In this document: one piece after another, positions 1-9,013 of the stretch
How positions within the stretch are numbered: the first letter of the stretch is position 1
How the letters are laid out: every line of letters starts with the position of its first letter
Source of the DNA: Candidatus Saccharimonadota bacterium
GTDB lineage: Bacteria > Patescibacteriota > Saccharimonadia > Saccharimonadales > UBA10212
NCBI GenBank assembly: GCA_025934715.1
Contig: JAICWR010000007.1
Coordinates: 1 to 33,476, forward strand
DNA length: 33,476 nt
Direction of reading: 5' to 3'
Notes under the pieces: model-generated
Seen by the model: the letters and a program-made list of their open reading frames with translations, nothing else
Databases searched by the model: none
Told to the model about the DNA's origin: nothing
Made by a program: the position numbers and the translations under genes

Positions 1-766
1 AAACATTGGCGAAGCTTAGGTAACTGCCTTTCTTGCCTTCGGCGTCGACGTAATTCCTGTCCGTTGAACCGCCGCTCCGGATACTTAGCGCCAGCACGTC
101 GCGCAGGGATTTATATAATGCCACCAGTTTTGCTTTCGGCACCTGGCTGACTTGCGTAGCCGGGTGGATTTTGGCGCCCCAAAGCGACTCGTCGGCATAA
201 ATATTGCCTACCCCGGCAACAACTGTCTGGTCCAAAAGCACCGATTTGATGTTGCTTTTCGGCCGGCGCATTAGCCGTTCGATGAATAAATCCACTGTGA
301 AGTTATCGTCCATCGGCTCCGGTCCGACTTTTTTGAAAAAATCAATCTCTGGAATTTCGATAACCGGCAGTAAGCGCATCCAGCCAAACTTGCGCTGGTC
401 ATTGAAATAAAGCTTACTGCCGTCTTTGAAATCGATCGCCACGCGGGTGGATTTGACCGGCAGTTCAGAGATTAAAGAATCAGTGGGGTGGCCGGCGCCG
501 AAACGCTGGTTTTTACTAACAAAAACCAGCTGGCCGGTCATTTTTAGGTGGATGACCAGCGCCCAGCCGGTGCTCAGTTCAATTATTAAAACCTTGGCGC
601 GGCGCCGGACTTTCATAACTTTAGCGCCAACTAAAAATCTTGCCACATCAGATGGCGCGTTAGGGAACGATTTGTCCCAGTCGTACCAGACATCTTTAAT
701 TACGCGGCCTGGCAGCAGTTTGGCCAAGCCGGCGCGAATCGTCTCCACCTCGGGCAACTCCGGCAT
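1..766 (-). CDS. mutM: Formamidopyrimidine-DNA glycosylase (Fpg/MutM), C-terminus outside window
   Basis: Minus-strand ORF starting ATG at 766 reads MPELPEVETIRAG..., the canonical Fpg N-terminus; reads through to the window edge with ...GGSTDRNYVDAEGKKGSYLSF...; TATAAT 7 nt before ATG. Confidence 0.93.
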   Translation of the reverse strand, partial: MPELPEVETIRAGLAKLLPGRVIKDVWYDWDKSFPNAPSDVARFLVGAKVMKVRRRAKVLIIELSTGWALVIHLKMTGQLVFVSKNQRFGAGHPTDSLISELPVKSTRVAIDFKDGSKLYFNDQRKFGWMRLLPVIEIPEIDFFKKVGPEPMDDNFTVDLFIERLMRRPKSNIKSVLLDQTVVAGVGNIYADESLWGAKIHPATQVSQVPKAKLVALYKSLRDVLALSIRSGGSTDRNYVDAEGKKGSYLSFANV

Positions 767-790
767 GCCTTAGATTATAGCGTGAAGCAA

Positions 791-1096
791 TTAATTATTT
801 TTGGTAACCAGTTCGTCTTCTATATCAAAGAGGATGAAATCCGGATTGCCGTCGCGCATGTACTCTGCTATAGCTAGTGAAGCAGGAGATAGATATCCGT
901 TATTAATTCTTTCTCCTGGTCCAACTCCACATATAAAACCACTCCCATCAGATATAAGCTGGATGTCTACATCCCCAATCCCCTCGCCATCAGATTTTAT
1001 CAGGAACGTAATCCAACTGTTCTCAGCCTCAGCCACCTCCGCAGTAATCAGATGAGAAGACGTTTCGCCGGCAGGCTGAAATTTTATAGGTTCCAT
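791..1096 (-). CDS. Hypothetical protein (101 aa)
   Basis: Intact ORF in the intergenic space; no recognised family. Confidence 0.5.
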   Translation of the reverse strand: MEPIKFQPAGETSSHLITAEVAEAENSWITFLIKSDGEGIGDVDIQLISDGSGFICGVGPGERINNGYLSPASLAIAEYMRDGNPDFILFDIEDELVTKNN

Positions 1097-1174
1097 TTGT
1101 ATGTTGACCGCTTAATTTTCAAATTACGCTTAAGCGAGCAGCAATGCAATAGTGTGGTGGGTTATACTCAGATT

Positions 1175-1414
1175 ATGGATTCACTGCAGGACATATTGGG
1201 CAAGAAAGATTTCACTCCACCGGATGAAATTGCAGTGGTTAAAGAGTACATTGAGCGTCGTTATAAAAGCCCGAGCCGGGTGCGGGTGGAGCGGGATGTG
1301 GTCATTGTGCGGGTGCCCAGCTCTGCCCTGGCGGCTACTCTGCAGCTAGAGCAGATCGCCCTGATTGATTCCTGCCAGCTGACCAAAAAATTAATTATCC
1401 GCAGCGGCCGGTAG
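1175..1414 (+). CDS. Small hypothetical protein (79 aa, MDSLQDILGKKDFTPPDEIAVVKEYI...)
   Basis: Start moved from the ORF track (1052) to ATG 1175, which sits 6 nt after TATACT; 3' end overlaps convergent HAD gene. Confidence 0.6.
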   Translation: MDSLQDILGKKDFTPPDEIAVVKEYIERRYKSPSRVRVERDVVIVRVPSSALAATLQLEQIALIDSCQLTKKLIIRSGR

Positions 1415-1972
1415 CATTTTTTCGAGTTCAGCCCTAAAGCCCTTAAAGTCACGGTACCAGATTGATTTCATACCGACTTTCTCTGCCCCTTGGCAGTAGC
1501 TGCGGATATCGTCGGTGAATAGACACTCGCTGGGCTTAACCCCCAGATTTTTAGCCGATAGTTCATAAATTTTGGCGTCAGGCTTAACGTGGCCGACTTG
1601 ATAAGATAGGACGATGTCATCGAACAGCTCCTTGTCGCCAGCGATGATTTTTTCCACCCAGTCGGCACCGGAGTTCGAGATGATACCAATCTTATACTTC
1701 GATTTGAGGTTTGAGCGGATGTAATTCAGCAGCTCGCTGTTAGGCTGGTACTCCTCGGTGTAATTCAGCACCGTCTCTCTGCTGGCGCCGCTGATTTGGG
1801 CCAAACCGTCAATGAACTCGTCATAGCCCAGCTTGCCGACATTCATGAGGTCTTTAAGTTTGCGGATTTGCTTGTTTTTAGCTTCATCGCCCTTAATAAG
1901 GTCGTTCCGGAATTGGGTCAAGCCCCTGGTGCCCACCACGCCGAAGAAGTCAAAAATAATGGCTTTAACCAT
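1391..1972 (-). CDS. HAD-superfamily hydrolase
   Basis: MVKAIIFDFFGVV (DxD-like motif I region), GIISNSG, CLFTDD motifs. Confidence 0.85.
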   Translation of the reverse strand: MVKAIIFDFFGVVGTRGLTQFRNDLIKGDEAKNKQIRKLKDLMNVGKLGYDEFIDGLAQISGASRETVLNYTEEYQPNSELLNYIRSNLKSKYKIGIISNSGADWVEKIIAGDKELFDDIVLSYQVGHVKPDAKIYELSAKNLGVKPSECLFTDDIRSYCQGAEKVGMKSIWYRDFKGFRAELEKMLPAAADN

Positions 1973-2837
1973 AAAGCAGCTCCAGTTTGTTTTGCAGGAC
2001 CAATTCTAACAGCTGTTTGGCGCGTACGCGGTAATCGGTCCCGTGGCGGTCGTCGTACCAGGCGTCGAACTGCATGCCCAGGGTGCGCTGGACAATTATC
2101 GCCATGAGCTGTTCCCTCTGGTATTCCACCCCCTCGGCTTTATTAAGAAATGATTTAAGGAAGTGCTTGGCAATCGCTATATCATTTTCGAAACTGAACA
2201 GCCGCACATAGGCCCGAGCAACGTCATAATAACGGGAGCCGCTGGGCGTGAAATTTTCTAAATCCAGCCAGCAGATCCGGCCATCGTCCATTAGTAAAGT
2301 GTGGCGGTGGGGCGAAAGGTCGCCGTGGCTGATCCGTGGGCCAAGATATGGCAGCAGCGGTTCTATAATTTGGTTGACGGCGTCAACCTGCCGCTGGGTG
2401 ATTTGGCCGCCTTCCAGCGGTGGAGCTATCCACTTGACGAAACCTTTGCGGATATCGCGGTAGTCAAAGTTGCCGACGAATTTGGTTTTACCATACGGCT
2501 CAATCCTGTCGATATCGGCCAGTTGCTGCGCCAGCAAATCCAATCTTTTTTTAATTTTTTCGGAAGGTATCCCCGGCGCTGAAATCGGCTCGGCTTCAAC
2601 GTACTCGTGTATAAGATAGTCCGGGGCGATCTCATAAAGTTCGGGCACGAACAGATTCACTTTGGGGTGTTTTTTGGCCAAATCCTTTAAAAAGCCCATC
2701 CCGTAGGCTTCGTTTTGGAGGCGCTCTGCCCGGCCAGGCGAAATCGTCGGCTGGACGCTTTTGCGGACAGCCGGCCGGCCCTGCCAGTCGACCATTTCGA
2801 CCTTAAAATCCTCGTTTTGTTGAAGAATTTCACCCAT
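1965..2837 (-). CDS. Aminoglycoside phosphotransferase/choline kinase-like protein
   Basis: ISHGDLSPHRHTLLMDDGRICWLDLENF kinase-like catalytic motif; TATACT 7 nt before ATG. Confidence 0.75.
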   Translation of the reverse strand: MGEILQQNEDFKVEMVDWQGRPAVRKSVQPTISPGRAERLQNEAYGMGFLKDLAKKHPKVNLFVPELYEIAPDYLIHEYVEAEPISAPGIPSEKIKKRLDLLAQQLADIDRIEPYGKTKFVGNFDYRDIRKGFVKWIAPPLEGGQITQRQVDAVNQIIEPLLPYLGPRISHGDLSPHRHTLLMDDGRICWLDLENFTPSGSRYYDVARAYVRLFSFENDIAIAKHFLKSFLNKAEGVEYQREQLMAIIVQRTLGMQFDAWYDDRHGTDYRVRAKQLLELVLQNKLELLYG

Positions 2838-2855
2838 CTAACCCAGTATAGCGGG

Positions 2856-3440
2856 TCAGTCGGTGCCGGTGGCAGAAAGATCGACATTGCCGGTCAGTGT
2901 GTCGTAGTTGGGGATTTGGTTTTGGAACAGGGAGGTGATGGCATCGAGCGCGGTTTTGGAGTTGCCGATAGCCGGGCCGCAGCTGCTAGTCCAGCTGTTG
3001 AACAAGTTGCCGCCCTCCTGGTCCAGGCTGAAGATATAGCGAAAACCCAGCGGGCACTGCCCTTCCGGGTTGGCCGGCAGTTTGGACTTATCGTTCTTAG
3101 CCAAAAAAGCCTCGTTATTGATGGCTTTTAAGAAAACTCTGTAAGCATCCTGGGTGTTATAAAAATTCTTGGTGCCAATGACCCGGCCGCTGTATCCCTG
3201 GATGATATCCAATGTGCGGCTGTTAGCGTCAATAGTGATCCGGATTTGGCGGTGAAGGTCATCGCCATTAATCAGGCCATCGGTGGTAAAGCTGACGCTG
3301 GCATCGGTTGCGAAGTAATCCGGCAGCGGCTTTAAAGGGTTGGCCGGCGCTGGTTTTTTGTGGCCGCCAAAAATAATGGCGAATAGCAAAATAAGGGCAA
3401 TTAGCCCCACGAATATAAAAATCAGGCGCCTGAAATACAT
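2856..3440 (-). CDS. Membrane-anchored hypothetical protein (194 aa)
   Basis: N-terminal hydrophobic segment LIFIFVGLIALILLFAIIF; intact ORF. Confidence 0.7.
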   Translation of the reverse strand: MYFRRLIFIFVGLIALILLFAIIFGGHKKPAPANPLKPLPDYFATDASVSFTTDGLINGDDLHRQIRITIDANSRTLDIIQGYSGRVIGTKNFYNTQDAYRVFLKAINNEAFLAKNDKSKLPANPEGQCPLGFRYIFSLDQEGGNLFNSWTSSCGPAIGNSKTALDAITSLFQNQIPNYDTLTGNVDLSATGTD

Positions 3441-3496
3441 ATCACTGAACCTTTAGTGATATTTTACAACTTTTTAGCGTTTATTGCAATATTATT

Positions 3497-4078
3497 TTAG
3501 GCTGCCAGGCGCAGTGTCTCTTCTTCCAGTTCTATAGCCCCGAACTCCTCGAGGTCATGGGCCACTTCGGTGACATCATCAGGGTGGCGCCCCAGCATCA
3601 GGGCAAGCATTGGGACCTCGTGCTGTCCATTGATATAATTCGCGACCCACCGCTTTGGGTCTTTACGGTCTTGCTCCAATATATCCAAGATGGATTGCCC
3701 CAGATCAGGCCTTATGAATTTCGTGCCCTCTGTCATGGCCCGGTCGATCAGCGCCTCTGCCAGAACTTCGCAAGAGTACATAATATCAGGCTCATCCAGG
3801 CTATCGGCCTCTGGCATGCAGTCGCAGGCGACATGAAACATCCAGTGCGTCTGCCCTGTTTCCCCATCCATCAGGTGACGGAATATCCAGGCGGCGGTGT
3901 GCGGCTGTCCTTCTTTAAACCCGAAATATAAATGCATTGGATCCGCCACCTCTAGGTACATTTCTCTTCTTTCCCGCGCCCAGTCCGCTAAGGGGCCTTT
4001 GAATATCTCGTCCCTATTCTGCTCTTCCAAGGGACGGTTATATGAAAATGAGTAAGACCGACTTATTTCAAGACTCAT
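3497..4078 (-). CDS. Hypothetical protein
   Basis: Intact ORF; start set to MSLEISRSYSF (4078) with GAGGAAA Shine-Dalgarno-like sequence and upstream TATAAT. Confidence 0.65.
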   Translation of the reverse strand: MSLEISRSYSFSYNRPLEEQNRDEIFKGPLADWARERREMYLEVADPMHLYFGFKEGQPHTAAWIFRHLMDGETGQTHWMFHVACDCMPEADSLDEPDIMYSCEVLAEALIDRAMTEGTKFIRPDLGQSILDILEQDRKDPKRWVANYINGQHEVPMLALMLGRHPDDVTEVAHDLEEFGAIELEEETLRLAA

Positions 4079-4156
4079 GATCTTTGTTTCCTCTGCTTTG
4101 AGGAAAATTATATGCCTGCCGTCAAGCCAGAGCAAATCAGCGAACAGAGACAGACA

Positions 4157-4621
4157 CTAATTATCAACTTGCGGTGAACTCGGCTCAGGGACGAATAGTT
4201 CAATCACAGAATCCGCAACCTCTGCGTCTACCAGATTTAGAGGACTTGTAATTGTCCCGTGCCTATCAAGAGTAAATAAAAGATCCCCTTTACCGTACCT
4301 GTAGTCATAACCATCAGATACCTCAGGATAGACCTCAACTGAAAGTTTTATGCCAGATCGATCAACCGGCACTCTGCGTTCAAAATTTGTTAACAAGAGT
4401 TTACAGGCTCCAGCATCAGAGCTATAGGTAACGGCTTTTTGTTTAACAGGCAGGATGGGATCATCATCTTGTGTCCAATTAATCCCCTGTCTTGTGCTTT
4501 TTTCTTGGGAACGAAGAATTCCAATGGCTTTACGGTAAGCTTGCCTGGCTAATGAAATCTCAATTTCATGAGGCGCAGAACTTAGTATCAATCTATCTAT
4601 CTTTTCTCGGCTTTGATTCAC
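4157..4621 (-). CDS. Hypothetical protein (154 aa)
   Basis: Intact ORF, GTG start. Confidence 0.6.
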   Translation of the reverse strand: MNQSREKIDRLILSSAPHEIEISLARQAYRKAIGILRSQEKSTRQGINWTQDDDPILPVKQKAVTYSSDAGACKLLLTNFERRVPVDRSGIKLSVEVYPEVSDGYDYRYGKGDLLFTLDRHGTITSPLNLVDAEVADSVIELFVPEPSSPQVDN

Positions 4622-4667
4622 ACTTAAATATTAAACTTGGCTGTTAATTATGCAAGCATAAGGGTTA

Positions 4668-5081
4668 TTACTGGGATAGGTTTTTGTAGACTTCTTCGAT
4701 TGTGTCGCAGAAAATAACATATTCAGGGCTTTCAAAAACCGACTCGCGTTCGTGAGAGTCCGGCCCGACTATATAGGCTTTCCGTTTAAGATGATTGTCC
4801 AAACAATTCCTTAAAAATGCCCCAAGCTCCATGTATGCACCCCTTAATTCAGGGTCATCCAGAAAGATAAAAATATCCGCTTCGGAGGCGGCTTTGAGCA
4901 TTTTGGCTTGTGCCTCGAGATTATGTTTGCGGCTTTCTGGGTCCCTGTATGGCCTCCTGATTTCATCGTTCCCCGCCGGCCAATCATAGGTCAATTCATA
5001 GCCCATCGTTTGGAGCATTTCGTGAATCTGTGCAACATCGTTAGCCCGATACTTGGCCCTAGCTGCTACATAGACCTTCAT
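4668..5081 (-). CDS. Nucleoside 2-deoxyribosyltransferase-like protein
   Basis: MKVYVAARAKYR...; DIFIFLDDPELRGAYMELGAFL pattern typical of the family; 4-nt overlap with upstream gene. Confidence 0.65.
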   Translation of the reverse strand: MKVYVAARAKYRANDVAQIHEMLQTMGYELTYDWPAGNDEIRRPYRDPESRKHNLEAQAKMLKAASEADIFIFLDDPELRGAYMELGAFLRNCLDNHLKRKAYIVGPDSHERESVFESPEYVIFCDTIEEVYKNLSQ

Positions 5082-5392
5082 TCTTCAGCGCTTTCCAGAA
5101 AAATTTTGTTTTTGAAGCGGCCGTTGCTGGCGGCTTTTTGGCGACGAATGTCTTCCAGCTCGCCCGCCTGGATGCCGAGGGCTTCGCGGATGGCGATGGT
5201 GATTTCTTTGATGTCCGCCAGCTCTTCGACCGAAGGGTTTTCTTCGAATTCGGCGGCTTCTTCTTTGAGTTTTTTAATCAGCTCGGCCAGGTGCTCTTTG
5301 TCATCCAAAATTCGGGTTTTGAAATTCTTGCCGTCGGCTTTGATGATATCCGGAATCTTATCGCGCACCAGCTTGTTATAAATTTTGGTCAT
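5078..5392 (-). CDS. MazG-like / phosphoribosyl-ATP pyrophosphohydrolase-like NTP pyrophosphohydrolase
   Basis: YNKLVRDKIPDII start and LKEEAAEFEE...EELADIKEI motif. Confidence 0.8.
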   Translation of the reverse strand: MTKIYNKLVRDKIPDIIKADGKNFKTRILDDKEHLAELIKKLKEEAAEFEENPSVEELADIKEITIAIREALGIQAGELEDIRRQKAASNGRFKNKIFLESAEE

Positions 5393-5949
5393 AGGTCGCC
5401 CCAGTTTTTGTGCTGATAAATTTGCTGCATGATGGTTGGGAAGTAAAACACAACGTCGGGAGTGATTTCTGGTACCTCTCCCTTTATCTTTTTAGCTAAC
5501 TCACCAATATCAATCCATTGGATTTCTGCCACCTCTTCTTCTTCGAGTGTCAGCTTAGAACCATCAAGTTCTGTTTTAAGTGAATATAGATCTATGAATA
5601 TTCTATTTGTCCAGTTCTCTGGCATGCTGTGCTCAAATTTTATCCGCTCTACAAAATTAGTATCCTTAATGTCAATTTCCAAACCAAGCTCTTCTTTAAC
5701 CTCTCTTACAAGAGTGTTTTTTGCATTATCGCCTGCAGCAATGTGGCCTGCAACGGCCACGTCCCATTTATTAGGCCAGACTTTTTTATGTGATGACCTT
5801 TTTTGCATTAATGCTTGGTTCTTGGAGTTATATATCCATAAATGCACAACTGGGTGCCATAGACTTTTATTGTGGGCTTCTGATTTCAACATTACTTCGC
5901 CTGTTGGCTCACCTTGTTCGTCGCAAATATCAACCGGCTCATCCTTCAT
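5389..5949 (-). CDS. Nudix hydrolase, isopentenyl-diphosphate isomerase-like subgroup
   Basis: GHIAAGDNAKNTLVREVKEELGLEI Nudix box; WHPVVHLWIYN... as in IDI-like Nudix proteins. Confidence 0.88.
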   Translation of the reverse strand: MKDEPVDICDEQGEPTGEVMLKSEAHNKSLWHPVVHLWIYNSKNQALMQKRSSHKKVWPNKWDVAVAGHIAAGDNAKNTLVREVKEELGLEIDIKDTNFVERIKFEHSMPENWTNRIFIDLYSLKTELDGSKLTLEEEEVAEIQWIDIGELAKKIKGEVPEITPDVVFYFPTIMQQIYQHKNWGDL

Positions 5950-6371
5950 AATTTCCCTACGTATTCTTGTAGGCCCTTGAGCCAGCCGCCAGTGAAGTAA
6001 TCTTCTGGCTTGAACGTTTTGATATCAATCCATTCGAATTTATCGTGGTGGTTTCCAAGCTGGATTTCGCCGCCTAGGTATTCAGCTTCATAGCCAACGG
6101 CAAAAATTCGTACCATTTCGCCTATTCGCTGCTCTTTACGCTCGTGGCGGAAAAAAACTTTGGGCTGGCCGAGATTGTATTTAACTTCTGGACCAATCTC
6201 TTCTACCATTTTCCGTTGGATGACGGATTCTAGAGGCGCTTCGAACTCGTCCTTTTTAATCCGGCCGCCCGGAATATCCCAATCTCCAAACACATCGTGC
6301 GTGATTAGAAGCTTATTACTGTCCCGCAGAAGTATTTTTACGGCTACAAAATAGAGGTCCTGATCTATCAT
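5946..6371 (-). CDS. Nudix hydrolase (variant Nudix box)
   Basis: GDWDIPGGRIKKDEFEAPLESVIQRKMVEEIG. Confidence 0.8.
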   Translation of the reverse strand: MIDQDLYFVAVKILLRDSNKLLITHDVFGDWDIPGGRIKKDEFEAPLESVIQRKMVEEIGPEVKYNLGQPKVFFRHERKEQRIGEMVRIFAVGYEAEYLGGEIQLGNHHDKFEWIDIKTFKPEDYFTGGWLKGLQEYVGKL

Positions 6372-9013
6372 AGTTCGCCCCAGTTTTGGCCGGTGCTGAT
6401 GTCGGCTTTGAGTTTGGCTTTTAGGTCATAGGCGTCTTCCATGGTCTGTTTGACCATTTTGCCGCAGGCTTCGGCCTTGGCTTTGGGAACCTCCAGAATA
6501 AGGCTGTCGTGGATTTGCAACAGCATTTTGCAGTCATTGTCCAGCTTGGCGGCGACATTTATCATGGCTAGTTTCATGATGTCGGCGGCCGATCCCTGCA
6601 TGGGATGATTGATGGCGGCGCGGTAAGCGGCTTCGCGGACCACGAAATTGGACGAATGAACGTCCGGTGTCGGCCGCCGCCGGCCCAGCAGCGTCTCTAC
6701 ATAGCCGTCTTTTTCGGCCTGCTGACGGACCTTTTCGATATATTCTTTCAGCTTGGGCCGGATTTCAAAATAGCGCCGAATAAATTCGCGGGCTTCGGCG
6801 AAAGTCATGCCGGTGCTTTGGCTGAGGGCGTGCGGCCCTAAGCCGTACATAATGCCGAAATTCACTTCTTTTACAGATGAGCGCTGGGCTTTAGTGACTT
6901 TTTCCGGAGCGATGTTATAAATCTGGGCCGCCGTTTCGGTGTGAATATCGGCGTCGCGGTTAAAAGCGTCAATCATATTCTTATCACCGGACAGCGAGGC
7001 GGCAATCCGCAACTCGAACTGGCTGTAATCAGCGCTAATGAGCGCCTTACCCTTACCGGCCACGAAAGCCGTGCGGATGTGCCGCCCTAAATCAGTGCGG
7101 ACCGGGATGTTTTGTAAATTAGGTTCGCTGCTGCTCAGCCGGCCGGTCGGCGCGATGGTCAGGCTGAAAGTAGTATGCAGCCGGCTGTTTTTATCCACTT
7201 GCTGCGGCAAGGTGTCAATGTAAGTGTTTTTGAGCTTGGTGACTTCCCGCCACTGGGTTATTTCATCGATAACCGGATGGGCGCCGCGCAGTTTATCCAG
7301 CTCGCTGGCGGCAGTTGAAAGTCCAGTCTTCCCCTTTTTTATTCCCTGGTGCGGCAAGTTCAATTTTGTGAATAAAGCCTCGGCCAGCTGGCTGGGGCTG
7401 CCTATATTGAATTCATAACCGGCATGCTTATAAATGCTTTTCTCAAGCTGCTTGATGCTTTTATCAATCTCTTTGGAGAACTTTTTCAGGTATTTAACGT
7501 CAAGCTCAATACCTTCCAGCTCCATTCCGGCCAGCACCGGAATCAGCGGCCATTCTTCTTTTTGGGCGACATCTGCCAGCTTGGGCGCCTGTTCCAGGGC
7601 TTTAGATTGGCCATGGTGAAGCTCCCCGATCACAGCAATGATTTCTGGCGCCCGGCTAATCAACTCCTCGTTGTCTAAATCATCCAAATCTGCTCCGTCG
7701 TAGCGCAAAAAACTGGTGGCTAACTCGGTCAAAGTCTGGGTGCGCAGCAGCGGGTTGATCAAGTATGCGGCCACCACCACATCGTGGCCCACAGCCGGCC
7801 AATTATCTATGCCTAGCCTGCGCAAGGCTTTTAGAGATGTTTTTACGTCGTAGCCAATGATAGAGGTTTTAGCGCTAAAAACGGAGGAAAGACTGGCCAC
7901 AGCCGATTTTTGGCTAAGTTTCACTAGGTCCAGGGTGAATATTTGGTTTTCCGTTCCTACAACCAGCACCTGCGGATCAGCTCCGTGCTTGCCGGCGCAG
8001 CGCGTGTAAATATAAAGTTGTTCGGATTTGGGGATTTTAAGGCTTTTGAGTTTCTCGTCGCTGTCTAAGAGCACGTTTTTAGGCAGCTTTAATTTAACGC
8101 CGCCTATGGTATCACTGCTGGGCGCCTGGCTGCGCATACCTTCGGGCAGGGCCCGCAGCAGGCTGCGGAACTCCAGTTTTTCCAGCAAGACTTTTAGCGC
8201 CGCGGCGTCGATTTTGCTGCCGTCAACTTCTTTTAAGTCCAGTTTAAGCGGGGCGTCGGTCCAGATCGCGCCCAGTTTTTTGCTCAGATAGGCCAGGTCT
8301 TTGCCCTGCTCCAGCTTTTTGCGGGTGCTGTCTTTGATGTCGTCTAGATTTTTATAAATACCGTCGAGAGTTCCGTACTGTTTGAGCAAATCAATCGCCG
8401 TCTTTTCGCCGATGCCAGGCACACCGGGGATATTGTCGCTGCTGTCACCTTTCAGAGCTTTCAGGTCAAGGAATTGCTCCGGCTTGAGCTTGTATCTTTG
8501 TTCAAAACTCTCCGGATGGTATTCCTCGATGTTGGAAAAGCCGCGTTTTAGCGCGTAAACCTTCACGTGGCCGTTTATCAGCTGCAGGGCGTCTAAATCA
8601 GAGGTGATCAGCTGCGTTTCGATGCCCTTTTTGCTGGCTTGGACTGCTAGCGTGCCCATAATGTCGTCGGCCTCGTAATCATCCAGCTCGTAAAGCGGCC
8701 AGCCGAAGGCTTTTAAAACATCGTGCAAAATCGGGATTTGGGTGTAAAAATCTGGCGGTGCCGGTTTGCGCCCGGCTTTATATTCTGGATACATCTCCAG
8801 ACGCTTGCGGATATTGGTTTTGGGCTTATCCCAGGCCACGCACACATAGTCTGGTTTGAGTTTTTTGATAAGTTCCAGGGCCATCGTCGTAAAGCCATAA
8901 ACCCCGCCGGTTGGCACGCCATCGCCGGTGCTGAGGTTGGGCATCGCGTAATAACCGCGGTAAAAAACGCTTTTACCGTCGATTATCGCCAGCTTTTTCC
9001 TTGACGCACTCAC
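6368..9013 (-). CDS. polA: DNA polymerase I
   Basis: 5'-nuclease domain (ALKGDSSDNIPGVPGIGEKTA), family-A polymerase motifs ADYSQFELRIAA, RSSVKEVNFGIMYG, QIHDSLILEV; GTG start. Confidence 0.97.
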   Translation of the reverse strand: MSASRKKLAIIDGKSVFYRGYYAMPNLSTGDGVPTGGVYGFTTMALELIKKLKPDYVCVAWDKPKTNIRKRLEMYPEYKAGRKPAPPDFYTQIPILHDVLKAFGWPLYELDDYEADDIMGTLAVQASKKGIETQLITSDLDALQLINGHVKVYALKRGFSNIEEYHPESFEQRYKLKPEQFLDLKALKGDSSDNIPGVPGIGEKTAIDLLKQYGTLDGIYKNLDDIKDSTRKKLEQGKDLAYLSKKLGAIWTDAPLKLDLKEVDGSKIDAAALKVLLEKLEFRSLLRALPEGMRSQAPSSDTIGGVKLKLPKNVLLDSDEKLKSLKIPKSEQLYIYTRCAGKHGADPQVLVVGTENQIFTLDLVKLSQKSAVASLSSVFSAKTSIIGYDVKTSLKALRRLGIDNWPAVGHDVVVAAYLINPLLRTQTLTELATSFLRYDGADLDDLDNEELISRAPEIIAVIGELHHGQSKALEQAPKLADVAQKEEWPLIPVLAGMELEGIELDVKYLKKFSKEIDKSIKQLEKSIYKHAGYEFNIGSPSQLAEALFTKLNLPHQGIKKGKTGLSTAASELDKLRGAHPVIDEITQWREVTKLKNTYIDTLPQQVDKNSRLHTTFSLTIAPTGRLSSSEPNLQNIPVRTDLGRHIRTAFVAGKGKALISADYSQFELRIAASLSGDKNMIDAFNRDADIHTETAAQIYNIAPEKVTKAQRSSVKEVNFGIMYGLGPHALSQSTGMTFAEAREFIRRYFEIRPKLKEYIEKVRQQAEKDGYVETLLGRRRPTPDVHSSNFVVREAAYRAAINHPMQGSAADIMKLAMINVAAKLDNDCKMLLQIHDSLILEVPKAKAEACGKMVKQTMEDAYDLKAKLKADISTGQNWGEL

